Shown: positions 23,032-33,739 of the stretch, in pieces
Layout of the letters: each line of letters begins with the position of its first letter
Numbering within the stretch: position 1 is the stretch's first letter
DNA from: Botryosphaeria dothidea
Taxonomy: Eukaryota; Ascomycota; Dothideomycetes; Botryosphaeriales; Botryosphaeriaceae
Length of the DNA: 64,000 bases
NCBI GenBank assembly: GCA_011503125.2
Contig: WWBZ02000010.1
Location: 310,001-374,000 of the forward strand
Direction: 5' to 3'
The notes under the pieces: generated by a model
Told to the model about the DNA's origin: nothing
The model's input: the letters and a program-made list of their open reading frames with translations, nothing else
Database searches by the model: none
Program-made: the position numbers and the translations under genes

Positions 23032-23359
23032 GAAGAGGAAGAAAAGCGGTCTATAAAGAACGTACTCGCAGCGACCTCCGCCGTCCTGGACCAATCACTA
23101 CGCCCCTTTACTACTGAGGCGCACAGCAAGTGGGGCGAAAGCGGCCCGAGTGGCCTTATCTGAGGCACTCCTGGGGCTTGTAACACCCTACCGGGGCGGC
23201 ACGGCCGCCGAACGACCAATAAGCGGACAGGAGAAAGGGGCAGAGACTACGCCAATCCCAGTCCATAGCACCCCCCCCCCCCGGCTCAGCAGAAAAATGA
23301 AACGGCAAGAAAGCCGGAACAACCGGCCCAGCACCCCCGACCAGCACAGCCACGAAGGA

Positions 23360-23433
23360 CGGGCAGAAGTACACAGTTAGAAGTTCAGTTCTTTCTTCTG
23401 ACCTCACACAGTTCAGGGCCTGAGGCCCCCACA
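23360..23433 (-). repeat. LTR 5' end fragment (family of 10880 and 57683)
   Basis: The reverse strand from 23433 reads TGTGGGGGCCTCAGGCCC and continues for about 75 bp nearly identical to the starts of the LTRs at 10880 and 57683. Homology stops at about 23360, so the element is truncated. Confidence 0.6.
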
Positions 23434-23439
23434 TTTCAA

Positions 23440-23605
23440 CAGCTTGCTTATATATATGAGTAATAACTAAATAACTGAGCGAATGTAGATAGCCGAGGAA
23501 GTGTTGTTCCGAGGATATTGGGCATGATTGATGCCTTCCATGTTGCCATGAGAAGAATCGAGAAATGAATGACACCTGGGGCAGCAAGGAAATAGTCTGA
23601 CAGCA
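23440..23605 (+). repeat. LTR fragment related to 50865 and 60486
   Basis: The block 'gcttgcttatatatatgag' followed by CCGAGG motifs and 'gatattgggcat' parallels the interior of the LTR-like repeats at 50865-51135, 58910-59040 and 10990-11176. Its 5' part is missing. Confidence 0.4.
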
Positions 23606-23655
23606 AGGAATTTAGAAATTCAAGATATCCCGATATCCCAAGCCAAGTCAGAGGC

Positions 23656-24815
23656 TCATAGCTCTTCTGCCTCCTCCTGGTAAGGTTGCCTTAGGCGACG
23701 GATCTTCCGCGGTGCTCGCGCACAGTATTCCGTAGTCAATTCAGCGGCTTTGCGCTCCATGTGGATCCTTTGAGCGTCTAGAATGCATGATGGAACTTCC
23801 TGGATGATTTTGTCAATCCCGGCTCCAGTCCAAGTGCCGATTTCAGAGCATGAGCTATGTCTATACTGTATTCCATCCTTGTAGCACGAGCCAAGAATGT
23901 AAATCTGCAAAGTTTTTAGCTTTTGGGCTAATATGTCGATACTCCAATGTATTTCGGTGCATGTTCTGCGTTGCGGTCCTAGTCCGAGCCTCTGAAGCGA
24001 TAAGTTCAAGGACCCAAAGACTATCGAGTCGCAATGGGAGCGGTCCACGGGGCACTTGCACCGGTTTTCTCCTTTCGTATTGGAGTCAAGGTAAGCGTCG
24101 GACAAGGCGTATGAGCCATCTAGCAGCTTCTGCAATGTTTGTTCCCGCACGCGCATCATGCTTTCTGCCTCATTACTATCAGCATCCGTGCCGACGATAG
24201 CATTTGCATACAGGAGCTTTGAGACTAACCTATTATTTCAGGAGGGAAGTAGTCTGTAATACTCTCAGGGTCTAAGACTTTGTCCTGTGGAGTCACAAGT
24301 TTGCCGACTTGGTTCACGCTGCATTCGAGGGCCAGACGTCTGGACAGCTTCTCAAAAATCTCGCTCTCACCGAAGGCCCATGCAACCCAAAGCCATTCCT
24401 CGTGACCTGGCTCATCAATCAAACTTTTATTTCCTTCAAGCCACCTTTTGACCCACGGTCTGACCAATCTAGTGGCCCCGTATTTCTCTGTCAGCACAGA
24501 AACTGCTAGCAGGTCTTCAAACCCGAGCTCCTGCGGTACTCGATCGAAATGCAGATGCGCAATGTTGAGCAAGATTTCGAGGCCGTCCGAGTCGTCGTCT
24601 GGCAGGAATATCTCGCGGCCGTCTCCCTGTCTGGCTTCCTTGAAATGGCTGTTGGGTGAGAGCATTCGGTTCCAAGAGTCGCAAACTAAAGTCATGGCTT
24701 TGCTTGACACGACGAAGATGCGGGGCTCTTGGTCTGCGTCGAGAAGTAGCCGCGTGTCTCCATCTCGATCGAAGTAGATGACTTCCGCGTCGGCTACCGG
24801 CGTCTCTGAACTCAT
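23656..24815 (-). CDS. BTB/POZ domain protein
   Basis: 364 aa in two exons (24230-24815, 23656-24164). The 65-bp intron starts GTTAGT, has a CTGAT branch and ends GGCAG; this acceptor is the one that keeps phase. Residues about 8-120 are a fungal-type BTB domain (YFDRDGDTRLLLD, FVVSSKAMTLVCDSWNRML, then LLNIAHLHFDRVP). After a helical linker the second half has Cys/His-rich stretches (CKCPVDRSHCDS) and a basic C-terminus. Fungal proteins of this type are abundant and uncharacterised; BTB domains mediate dimerisation and Cullin-3 binding. The gene is intact although it sits between LTR fragments and a microsatellite. Confidence 0.8.
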
Positions 24816-24837
24816 TTGAAGGCGAGCGTTGCTGAGG

Positions 24838-24895
<58 letters not shown>

Positions 24896-24930
24896 GATGA
24901 TGATGGTGATGATGATGATGATGATGAATT
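24838..24930. repeat. Compound microsatellite (TGT)n-(GAT)n
   Basis: About 18 TGT/GTT units are followed directly by about 11 GAT-type units. The GAT part joins the 3' end of a minus-strand LINE fragment, so it probably grew from the LINE tail. It begins about 20 bp upstream of the BTB start codon. Confidence 0.85.
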
Positions 24931-25218
24931 CATAGTCCGTCCCAGCCGCCGAGGGCAGCTATGCGGTATGCTGCCGGCTTCTTTGCGCACGCTAGACCCG
25001 TTTGAGCCTAAGCGAGGCGGCGGAGTCCGGCCTGCTCTCTATCTATCCTGCATACCTCTGCATGTACGTCTCGATCAATACGGTCGACCACAACGAGCAC
25101 GCACAGCCTAACACACCGCGAACTCTAATTTCTCGGCCCTGCAATATTGGCGGATGAAGATGATGGGGGCGGATACGCGACCAAGGACGCGTCGCGACGC
25201 GCTGCGCGCCTTCAGTAG
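24931..25218. mobile_element. LINE fragments: 3' end (minus) joined to an ORF1 scrap (plus)
   Basis: At 24931-25080 the minus strand carries the same LINE 3' region as 22460-22640 and 30116-30290. At 25150-25218 the plus strand matches the ORF1 start of the LINE at 36680-39190 (GGGYAT, then RAARLQ). The two pieces are in opposite orientation. An LTR interrupts the second. Confidence 0.5.
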
Positions 25219-25389
25219 TGTCGAATCTTGTGGTGAACAGTGCAGTGATGGATTGACTGACTGCTCCCTATCTGAAGAGGATAGGGGGAGAGGCTATATG
25301 TACAGGAAGTTGCTCACTGATCAGCTGTTGATAGCGTGATGCGTGTTTGAAGTTCATTGTTAGGTGACACAACCATCTCCAAGTCGACA
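25219..25389 (+). repeat. Solo LTR-like element inserted in LINE ORF1 scrap
   Basis: The element starts TGTCGAATCTTG and ends AAGTCGACA, giving a TGTCGA/TCGACA terminal inverted repeat over 171 bp. It is homologous along its length to 17520-17687. The LINE ORF1 match breaks exactly at its left end. Confidence 0.6.
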
Positions 25390-25769
25390 CAATCAGACGA
25401 ATCAAGGGGCGAGGGCGGTGCGGAGGGGCAGGGTTATGTGGCAGCCGGATAACACTACGAAAATATCGGGAACTCGGCCCTCACAAGCTTATATGTAGCC
25501 ACCTTTGGTTTAAATACACTATAAGCAAAGCGCCTGAAGCTACCCTCGCTTAGCAAACAAGGCTGTAGGCGTTTTGTTTATCGGACATGGCACGCGCCTT
25601 GATGAAAGAGACTGACTACGACTCTGAATAGTTAATGGGGAGCGGACTACGCACGCTCGGCTTGGATAATATGGTGGCATGCGGTCTGGTCTTGCTTCTA
25701 CGAAGAATTATAATTTTATCTCCTCTCCAAAAACTTCAAAAGCCGAAACTAAACACAATACCTTCTTCG

Positions 25770-26110
25770 CCAAAGACATGCCGGCCGCTCCACCGTCGTC
25801 GGATCCCGCCACCATAGCCGCCACAGCCGCTCCCTGCAGCTCGACCAGCAGATCCGTCATCAGCGTGTCTGCATTCTAACACACTTCGGCGTTCAGCCAG
25901 GCGCACATCTCGTCAACGTCTTCCTCCAAGTCCGGCGGCAGCGGCGAGGCGGGCGACGCCGTCAAGCTGCGCGCAGGCCGCCGAAGCAGCGCGGCCTGGC
26001 ACTTGGCCAATACGTCGTTAAAGCGGGCTACGTCCGCGTTCTAAGTACACGAAATGAGGGCGGCGGTCGTAGGCGAAGCGACGGACAGGTTGACGCGATG
26101 GGATGCGCGA
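25770..26110 (-). pseudogene. Unidentified pseudogene with two TAG codons
   Basis: The minus strand has a GC-rich, protein-like frame (NADVARFNDVLAKCQAALL, then LPPDLEEDVDEMCAWLNAE, then ADTLMTDLLVELQGAAVAAM) interrupted by two TAG codons, each directly before Asn-Ala-Asp. Both fit CAG-to-TAG changes. The composition is helical and acidic. I do not recognise a family; a coiled N-terminal domain of a larger protein is possible. No exon structure could be set. Confidence 0.35.
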
Positions 26111-27338
26111 CGAAGGCGGCAGGTAGGTGCGTGGTTGAGGCCAAGGCGGCGTCGAGGACTGCGGAGCAACGTCGGGAGGCCCGCCCTAGCCACGGTCTAC
26201 GGTGACAGATTTAGTAGCTGGCCCTGTTTCTGATCAAGCTGACCGACGAATTGACGGGTGCGAGATTTTGCGTGGCGTCGAGTAAGCAGCAGGGTCTTCA
26301 ATTGATGCAAGTCACTAAACAGGCGGAAGATGTAGGAACTGTGATTTGCATTGGAAAAGAGTGCCAGTGCCTGGTTTAAGGACATTAAGCAGTGCGATAC
26401 TAAAACACACTAAATCATCAAAAAGCAAGCTACATTCTCGATCGTGTTTCGCCGCGTCCTTTCGCACCACACGTGCACGATCAGCGTTCTCCCAATCACA
26501 TCTTCCCCATGTTCGTGTTATTACCATAGTGCAGTAATCTAGTTAGCACGCTGCACACCAAAGTTAGCCACTTTTAGTGCCGAATCAAAGCCTGGCATTA
26601 CTTACGGTTTCCTTGGACTCATTCTCCTGTACATGGCCGTCGTTGATCTTGGAGCCGTCAGAACCCACGCCCTGAACGGAATAGTGTATACCACTGCATT
26701 TCCGCGAGTGCACCGGATGCAAGCCGTCACAGTGCGGGCGAAGCGGTCTATGTCGCAAAACAAAGAACGAATTTAGGTAAATGCTAAAGTTGCTATATCC
26801 TCGACAGCGCGTCTGTAGGATATCTAGGTAACAAAAATATACCTCCTAATTTCCACAGTGTTCTGTAACTAGTATGATCGAACTGGAGGCGAATTTTGGT
26901 GTTGCTGAAGCAGTGGAGATTTAGTCTAGTGCTAGGGATGAGAGTTGTTTGGATTAAGGCTCTATTAAATGCAGGGAAGCGGCCAAGTATGGCAGAGTAG
27001 TCTGCGATGGTTTAGTGGGATAGAACAAAGATCCGCCGCTAATCAGCACGACGGCAATAATGCTGTCTTTAAACTCGTCTATATGGGTGCCTTAAAGTTG
27101 GCTGCCTTAAGGTTGCAGGTGTGGAGTTGCTAGGATTTCGTGAAGGCAGCTACGATGTGAATAATCCATATTGTATTAAACTCTCCCTACGGGCGAGTTT
27201 GAATCCGCGAGAGAACGATAACGGATTATTTCGATAAGCATTCGCTTGTCTAGTACCGCGATCGTGGGCTTGGCAGCTAAGACGGTGGCGGCCCTCGCTT
27301 ACTCCCGGTCGCTCCGGGCAACGCCAAAATAATCCGGC
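26111..27338. other. Intergenic, nothing recognised
   Basis: A short minus-strand frame at 26315-26527 (ending LHLPPV) is the only candidate and has no recognisable feature. The rest is AT-richer sequence without repeats that I could match elsewhere in the window. Confidence 0.35.
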
Positions 27339-28703
27339 ATGTTGCCTACATACCCACCACAACATAGCTGGGTGACGCCCATCCTCCCCACAATGTTTCC
27401 TCATCCTCTAGAATACGACGCGCCCATGACCCATCGCACTAGCGCCGACACTTCGGCGACTCATCTTTATTCCCCACCAGCGACGAACCCGTCCGACACG
27501 ACGGCGCTCTGGAAGCGCGTGCGCAGAAAGAACATGTCGCAACTCCCACGGGCATCTGGGCGTGCCAGCAGACGAGGACGAGGCCGAGGCGCCTCGACAT
27601 CCCCCGAAGATGCCCGCGGCGGGCCAGCATCGCCGCCCTCGCCGCCAATGAGTTCGGTGCGCGCACCCTCTGTCGCCAGCTCTACGGCCAATACCACGAC
27701 CGCGACCGCGTCGCGAAGCCCGCGCATCAACGTCCGCAGCTCCCGCTTCCCTGAGCTCATACTTCAGCCACGCCGCATCGATATCGACAAGACCAAGCGC
27801 ACGAATCCAAGTGCCTTCGCACACTTTGGCACGTCCAGCTCGCCGCCCGACTACCGCCAGCTCCCAGGCCTGGCGCCAGCCGACATTTGGGTGGAGGACG
27901 ACACACAAAAGTTCGAGGGGATCGTGGAGGAATATCGAGAGATGAGGCTGCAGGGCCTTTGTGAGGCCGAGTTCGCCACATTTGGCAAGGACTGCTTCTT
28001 CCGAGGCCAGCGGCGGGCGGTGCGCGTGGCCGAAGACTCGCTGCTGCGTGCCGAACGCATGGTCCAGCCCGTCTCCCTGCCTGACGACGACACGTGGCAG
28101 GTGCCCCCAGTGTTGCTCCTGGAAGATGGTGCTGCCGTTGGTGCCGCCTGGGCTGGCGACGTGCGGCCGGATTGCAGCTATTGGCTGTCCCTGCGCGGCT
28201 TTAATTACGAGTACTCATTCCAGTTGCAGACGGTCACGTATGTCAAAAGCAATGCGCTCTGTCCTTACCTCACCATCGAGTTCAAGCGCGACGGCGAGCC
28301 CGAAGATGTTGCCATTGCCCAGGTAGCAGCCGCCGGCGCCATCGCGCTCTATAATCGATTCCGCCTCTACCGCTCTGCAGTGGCTTCCAAAAACGATCAG
28401 TGGGCACCAGTGCCTGTTGATGACTTGCGCCACTACGGAATCACCTTCGTAGGTAGTCAGTACATCGTCTGGGTTCTGCGCGTGCGTGTCGATGCCTCTG
28501 CGGAGTGGAACGGTTGCGTTATGGAGCGGCTCGTGACGGCGGACTGCTCTCAGCACTGGGTTGCCGCGCGGGAGCTTGCGCGCTGGATTAACGAGATCCA
28601 CCGATGGGGGTTGATGGTGCACGGTCTTGAGTGCAAGGATGAGATCAAGGCTGTGCTGAGGGGAACGGGAGTGCGGACGTCGGATCTACGCTCTGTGGTT
28701 TGA
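27339..28703 (+). CDS. DUF7924-like fungal protein
   Basis: A single-exon frame of 454 codons. The first ~140 residues are Arg/Ser/Pro-rich and disordered. The ordered part (about 145-450) has IWVEDDTQKF, then YWLSLRGFNYEYSFQL, then NALCPYLTIEFKRDG followed by AIAQVAAAGAIALYNRF, and a closing YIVWVLRVRV..RWINEIHRWGL. I associate the TIEFKR/AGAIALYNR pair with fungal DUF7924 proteins; the spaced acidic residues and ExK resemble a PD-(D/E)XK nuclease-like core, which is inference. The start is uncertain: in-frame ATGs at 27339, 27390 and 27426 are all possible. The gene is intact and GC-rich compared with its flanks. Confidence 0.65.
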   Translation: MLPTYPPQHSWVTPILPTMFPHPLEYDAPMTHRTSADTSATHLYSPPATNPSDTTALWKRVRRKNMSQLPRASGRASRRGRGRGASTSPEDARGGPASPPSPPMSSVRAPSVASSTANTTTATASRSPRINVRSSRFPELILQPRRIDIDKTKRTNPSAFAHFGTSSSPPDYRQLPGLAPADIWVEDDTQKFEGIVEEYREMRLQGLCEAEFATFGKDCFFRGQRRAVRVAEDSLLRAERMVQPVSLPDDDTWQVPPVLLLEDGAAVGAAWAGDVRPDCSYWLSLRGFNYEYSFQLQTVTYVKSNALCPYLTIEFKRDGEPEDVAIAQVAAAGAIALYNRFRLYRSAVASKNDQWAPVPVDDLRHYGITFVGSQYIVWVLRVRVDASAEWNGCVMERLVTADCSQHWVAARELARWINEIHRWGLMVHGLECKDEIKAVLRGTGVRTSDLRSVV

Positions 28704-30115
28704 GCCTGGAGGCTCTTGTATAGTAATTATGTGACGAGGCAGTAACAATTTTCTGCTTTATGCCTTTTTTTTTTTCTAACATAAGAGAGTATGTAGCACT
28801 GCAGCGTTGGGCACGAAAGATTGGAGTTTATAGGCTCCAGCTGTCACAATACCCCACGTTACGACACAGCGCCTGTATTATATAGCGTTCAATTGGATTA
28901 AATTGGTTCACCTAGGCTTCTATGGGGACATTAAATTCGTCTGTACATTGCAGCGCTTTTCACCCGTGTCTGATTTGACTCATTTCTTTGCCCACTTAAT
29001 TTTATTTAGTAATCGTACGGTCGCTGCTGTGACGTTGATTTCAGGACATCCCACTACGTACTACAGCGCGGCGACCTCGTTTCGGGTTACTCGCAAGTTT
29101 TGAAAAGCAAGGGCCACTCTGGCTTCTCCTCGGAGGAGGTAAGGAAGCTGTAGTGATGCCTTTCATTTTCTATCCTGAGGTCATAAAGCCCTTGTACCCT
29201 GGGGTTTAGAACAGGACAGACGTAAGGGGTCGGACTTCAGCTATTCGTGTGTGCGCCTTAATTTTCCGACCGCGTGGACGGTCGAGTCAGAAATTCCTTG
29301 TTGAGTAGATTCGAGGGCTAGGTGGAATGGATTATATATTGATGAAATTTGCGCTTGATCGGTCGGAATCGATGAATGAATGACTTGATTGCTTGGTTGC
29401 TGAGGCGCTCGTGGTGTTGATTCCCAAGACGTCTCAGAATGAATGACTAAGCTAATATACTATCCAATAACAGATAACGGAGGTGATTGAGCTCATTTTC
29501 CATCAGTTTTCAAAGACTTCTGCATAGCGACGACAAAGAAACTAAGAGGTTAGTAAAAAATTGACTTCCTTTTGCACTTTATGAGCCGTAAATAAACTCA
29601 CTTTCTTGAACAGAGAATTTTGGTGAGGCCGAGGCTCGGCTACGCTCTGCTATAGTCATCAGCACGGGAATGAATTGGAAAGCCGACGACATAGAAGGAG
29701 CTGCAGGGGAACCCTACTATAGCGCTATGCTTCGTCGACTTGATATGGTAATTTTTGTTTGCCAGTTCTTGCGTGGGGAAATTGTTGGCGAAAAAGAGGA
29801 GGCTGGATCAAAAGATTGAGTGTAACGGCGGGCCTCTGCCTTTAAGAATCCAAACACCCAAGAGGATTGAAACCTGTCGAAGGGTCTTCCTTGAGTGGGT
29901 ACAAGAAGAGGGTGAGAGCGAAGTGAACGAGTTTCGCGACTGAACACTTCGTATGCGAAGGCCGTGTCACCAATAGAGTCCAAATTCTATTGCTGAAGTA
30001 AATTCAAGAAGTTGACCACGGAGGTCAAAGCTATCTAAGGAGTGTGATTTATATAAATGCAGGGGATTTTACAATCTGGCATTCTGCTCTCGGTACCCCG
30101 TGGGTTTCCGGCCCC
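28704..30115. other. Intergenic, nothing recognised
   Basis: There is a T-rich run at about 28767-28776 soon after the DUF7924-like stop, then low-complexity sequence without conserved frames. I see no repeat here shared with the rest of the window. Confidence 0.4.
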
Positions 30116-30116
30116 C

Positions 30117-30149
<33 letters not shown>

Positions 30150-30626
30150 TTCATAGACCATCCCTCCCAGCCGCCGAAGGCAGCTATGAGGCAAGTGGCC
30201 GGCTCCCTTGGCTACGCCCTCTTGAGCCTAAGCGAGGCAGTAGAACTTGGCCTACTCTCTATCTGTTTTGCATACCTCTACAGAAATTTCTCTTGGCGCT
30301 GCAGTCTTCCCGCAGTGTCAACAGCCTCCGTAAATTATCCCGTCTTCCTCCAAAGTCAAGCTTCATGCTGTAAGTGCGATGTCGCTCAAAATTGCCCAAG
30401 GAGCTTGGTTGCCATCATGAACTTTGCTGCTGCTATGGCGGTGCTGCGCTGGCTTAGCAGCTTTCTCAGGTCCGTCGTCCAGCATCTCCGACCCCTCTCG
30501 TCCGGCATGCAAAAGGAGAGTCTCAGCCCGTCGAACTTGCCGCACATGTATAGCACGTGGCTGACGGTCTGCAGCCCGCGCCCGCAGTCGCATTCACCAG
30601 ACATTATGCCTGGTACGCGTCTCTGA
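30116..30626 (-). mobile_element. LINE 3' end: ORF2 C-terminus, 3' UTR and (ATC)n tail
   Basis: The minus strand at 30363-30620 encodes the C-terminal zinc-knuckle region of a LINE ORF2 (SGECDCGRGLQTVSHVLYMC, then AKFMMATKLLGQF). This is followed by the 3' region shared with 22460-22640 and 24931-25080, and ends in ten ATC/GAT units at 30116-30148. The element is 5'-truncated at about 30626. Confidence 0.65.
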
Positions 30627-31501
30627 TGGATCAGACGGTTGGATCAGCCCTGATCCAAGTGTGGTCCGCACGTGACGCGGGCGCTTATGCCTCTTTTCCG
30701 AAACCCGCTTTCTGTCCTGGTGAGCGGACGTGATAACCTGCATTCTCGTGTCCGCTCAGCCCGAATTTGTCCAAACTCCGTTTCGGGTTCAATTAAGCGC
30801 CCACACAAAGCTGATCTGGAATTCGAGATCCGTTAATTAGCGATTGATTTTTGCGACTCTCTGATCGTGTTAGGGGTTTCATACACCCATCCGTTCTAGG
30901 TGCAAATGCAGTAGCACATGGCGACAAACCCTTCTGGAACTGGTTCGGCCATACATTTTTGTCAGACCACAGTGCTTTACTTCCACTCCGCGTTTATTTG
31001 CCGTGTATCTTGTATTCTTTCTTCAATACCAAGGCAGATACCCTGCTTGTCTCACCACCAAAGCATAACAGACTCATGATACTTTGTGGCGCGTGCACAT
31101 CAAGTTGGTGTATATAAAAAGGTAGTTTCTGCTGTTATTCTGCTCTTCAGCAGTGTACAATTCAATTACTTTGCACTGTTCAACAATTTTCTATCCTGGT
31201 GCGCTGCAATGTGCGATTTGGCATTCTATTTTCAATGTCTCTCGCACTGGCGATATTAAAACATAGACAAACAAAGACGTGACATGTCTAATCTACAACA
31301 AAACAAACAATGAAAGAAAATCATAAATTATTAGGAATCTAAGACAGGGTTAAGACTATGTCTAGGTATGCTAGCCTTAACTACTATTTATTTACGCTTG
31401 CACGTCGCATTCATTTCAATATTACGAAACACTTTCGGACATTTCGACTAGCAGCAAAATCAGACACAGATAACACGACAGCTTCCTACAAGCAAACTAT
31501 A
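30627..31501. other. Upstream region of coiled-coil gene 1, no gene recognised
   Basis: AT-richer sequence with a TATATAAAA box at about 31112-31120, roughly 380 bp before the ATG at 31502. I see no coding region. Confidence 0.35.
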
Positions 31502-32329
31502 ATGTCAACTAAGCAACGCTCCTCAGCCAACATCCGTGGTAACAACGATGACAGAGGCAAGTTACTTCAAATACTCGAATACGAGAAAGAAAAAGGCCTT
31601 CAAAACTACCGACTCTACCTTGATAAAACAACTTCGCTCAAGTCAAAAAATATCAAACTGCAAGAAGATCTTCGGAACGCAGACAAAAAGAACGACGCTT
31701 TGCAGCAGGAACTTATCGAGCTGAGGCAGTGGAAGGACAGAAAACTAGAAAGACAGCGCGCAACAATGAGTCAAGATCAAGAGACACAGGCAAAGCTTCA
31801 AGAGACAGAAGCAGAGCTTCAAGAGACACAAGCAGAGCTTCAAGAGACACAAGCAGAGCTTCGTGAAACAGAATCAGAACGGCAGAGATACGCATCAGAG
31901 GTTGCTCGACTTGAGAGAGAGACGCATCATCAGAAGTAATCTTGTCACGCACAGCTCCAGCATCGAAACGACTATCTAGCACAGCAGATTGTTGAGATTG
32001 AAGCACAGCACCAGCAATCCAACGCCCGATGTGCGGAACTAGAAGAGAAGGTCGCAGACTTCGTCCATCTAAGTGTTCGACAGGAGCTACGCTTGAGAGA
32101 AGCCGGCAGTCTCCGTCGTAAGGTTGATACTGCACTTAAGTTGGCCGATATTGATGCGGTAGAAACCATGTGGATACCTGATCACTGTACAAGCTCAAAT
32201 TCCCATGTATTAAGAGGTCTACCGTCTAGCGCTATTGCAACGAGGAAGGACTTGGAATATTCAGTGGATAGGATATACACTTACATACGTATACCGCCAA
32301 GACAATTAGAGAAGGGAAGTCAGCTTTAG
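31502..32329 (+). pseudogene. Coiled-coil protein, copy 1 (paralogue of 51155-52150), one internal stop
   Basis: From the ATG at 31502 (MSTKQRSSAN) the frame runs 145 codons to TAA at 31937-31939 and then stays open for 129 more codons to 32329. Copy 2 starts MSTQRTTSTN and shares EKEKGLQNYRLYLD and, after the stop, SCHAQLQHRNDYLAQQIV, so the post-stop part belongs to the gene. In copy 2 the stop position is Gln, so CAA-to-TAA fits. The protein is a long Gln/Glu/Leu heptad coiled coil with a repeated ELQETQA unit. No catalytic domain is seen. It converges on a RING gene 67 bp downstream. Confidence 0.65.
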
Positions 32330-32396
32330 CATCATTTATGTAAATTACTCTCCGCTATCTAGTATATTTTAGACTCTACATAACCTAACTAAACTG

Positions 32397-33155
32397 CTAA
32401 ACCCTTTCTGAGATTCGTTTATACGCTTCTTTGATTATCTGTGCCCGTCTTTCTACCAATTCCCTCTGCTCGTCTGTACATGCCCGCATCCAGGCACCCA
32501 GCTCGGTGATTGGTATCCATGTCGGTGGTTGCCCGGGTGAGATATAAGGCGTGTTATAGAACCTCGCCCTAGCCCTAGCAACACCCTCATAGATAGCTAT
32601 CCAGGATGGCTCCCTCTCAACCCTAGCATATGAAGAGTACCAAACCATTAACCTTGTGCCTTTATACAACACGGCTCTTTTATCGTCGGAGCTCTGTGCA
32701 ACACTCCAAGCGCCAACCTCAGTTACAGGCGCATCTTCAAGAGGAGGTTCATCACCAATTAGTAGCCCAGTTGAGCGGTACAGTTGCATCCACCAGAGAA
32801 ATTCTGATCGATAGTCTGATGGATTGCTTATACCATGCCTGAACGGAGTGGGCATATACGCCCTCTCATCTGAGAACACTTCTTCCCTACAAACTGGACA
32901 GTGGCGTCGGTATTTGGCATACTTGTCCGTTTCTGAGAACCAGGTAAGAAGACAGTTGTGATGGAAGTAGTGCTTAACATTACTATTACAAGCAGCAACA
33001 ACATCGCTAGATAAAGCATACGACTCGGAACAAATAGGACAATCGAAGAGCCTATCGATATCGTTATCGCTGGTTTCTTTGCGCCTATTTTCTAGCACCT
33101 CCGAAGGTAGCGCATGCGGTTGGAGTGATTGAAGGTATTCTGTACGAGAAGGTAT
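32397..33155 (-). pseudogene. RING-H2 finger protein, copy 1, start codon lost
   Basis: The frame aligns with the intact RING gene at 59096-59878 from its first residues (SRTEYLQSLQP). Where copy 2 has ATG GAC, this copy has ATA CCT (33153-33155), with a stop a few codons upstream and no in-frame ATG before the RING. The RING runs CPICSESY, then ACNSNVKHYFHHNCLLTWF, then RRHCPVCREE; the C-to-H spacing of five is wider than usual. The remainder has two repeated ITELGAW/TEVGAW motifs. E3 ubiquitin-ligase activity is inferred from the RING only. A non-AUG start cannot be excluded. Confidence 0.65.
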
Positions 33156-33543
33156 TAAGGTAGGATATTACGAAGCCTTAGGGTCGGTAGTTGTTTTTTT
33201 TTTTCGACAGTAAAGTGGTGCTTTATAAGTTGTGTAAGTGGTGACTTTCGTAAGCTGAAGGATTTTTAAGTTGTTTCTGCCCATATAAGTCCGAGTGTTC
33301 CATTTATTTATATTACTATTTACTATTTCTTGTTTCTAGACAAACGAGAAAAAAGCTATATTAAGTACGCTAATGTTGTCCAGCCTGTCTTTGTTAGGTT
33401 GCTTTAAAGTCTTTATCTATTTGCCTAAAATAAATTTGATTAATGTTAAAGGATTAAGTTAGTCTTTGTTTAATGTACAATGCTTTTGTTACGGAGCATT
33501 CTAAATATGTAAGGCTTAGATTAGGTTCTTAAAGCCAACTGGC
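33156..33543. other. AT-rich intergenic stretch
   Basis: AT-rich sequence with a T-run at about 33194-33204, between the RING copy and the gypsy LTR. No coding signal. Confidence 0.4.
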
Positions 33544-33739
33544 TGTCACGATCTGGAGTAAGGTGAGGATAAACTTTTACTTTAGACCGGTCGGTTGCGC
33601 TTCGACTTTAGCCTACTTGGTCAAAGCTTCTCTTCTTACTAGAAGAGACAGCTTCTCTTTCTTTCTCTTCTTTTCTTCTTTACTCTAGAATCTTCGTCAA
33701 TCGATATCCACTTGAACTTAGATTCGTGTGAACGTGACA
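33544..33739 (+). repeat. 5' LTR of the truncated Ty3/gypsy element
   Basis: 196 bp from TGTCACGATCTGGAG to CGTGACA, homologous along its length to the solo LTR at 20835-21045. It directly precedes the gag frame. No matching 3' LTR is present, because the element is cut off at about 36510. Confidence 0.8.

Noticed and set aside
24517..24990. Frame with a poly-Thr run upstream of the BTB gene
   Set aside because: The Thr run is the microsatellite; the frame overlaps the BTB exon in another phase.
30057..30626. 189-codon plus-strand frame with a poly-Asp run
   Set aside because: The Asp run is the (GAT)n tail of a minus-strand LINE and the rest is antisense to its ORF2 C-terminus.
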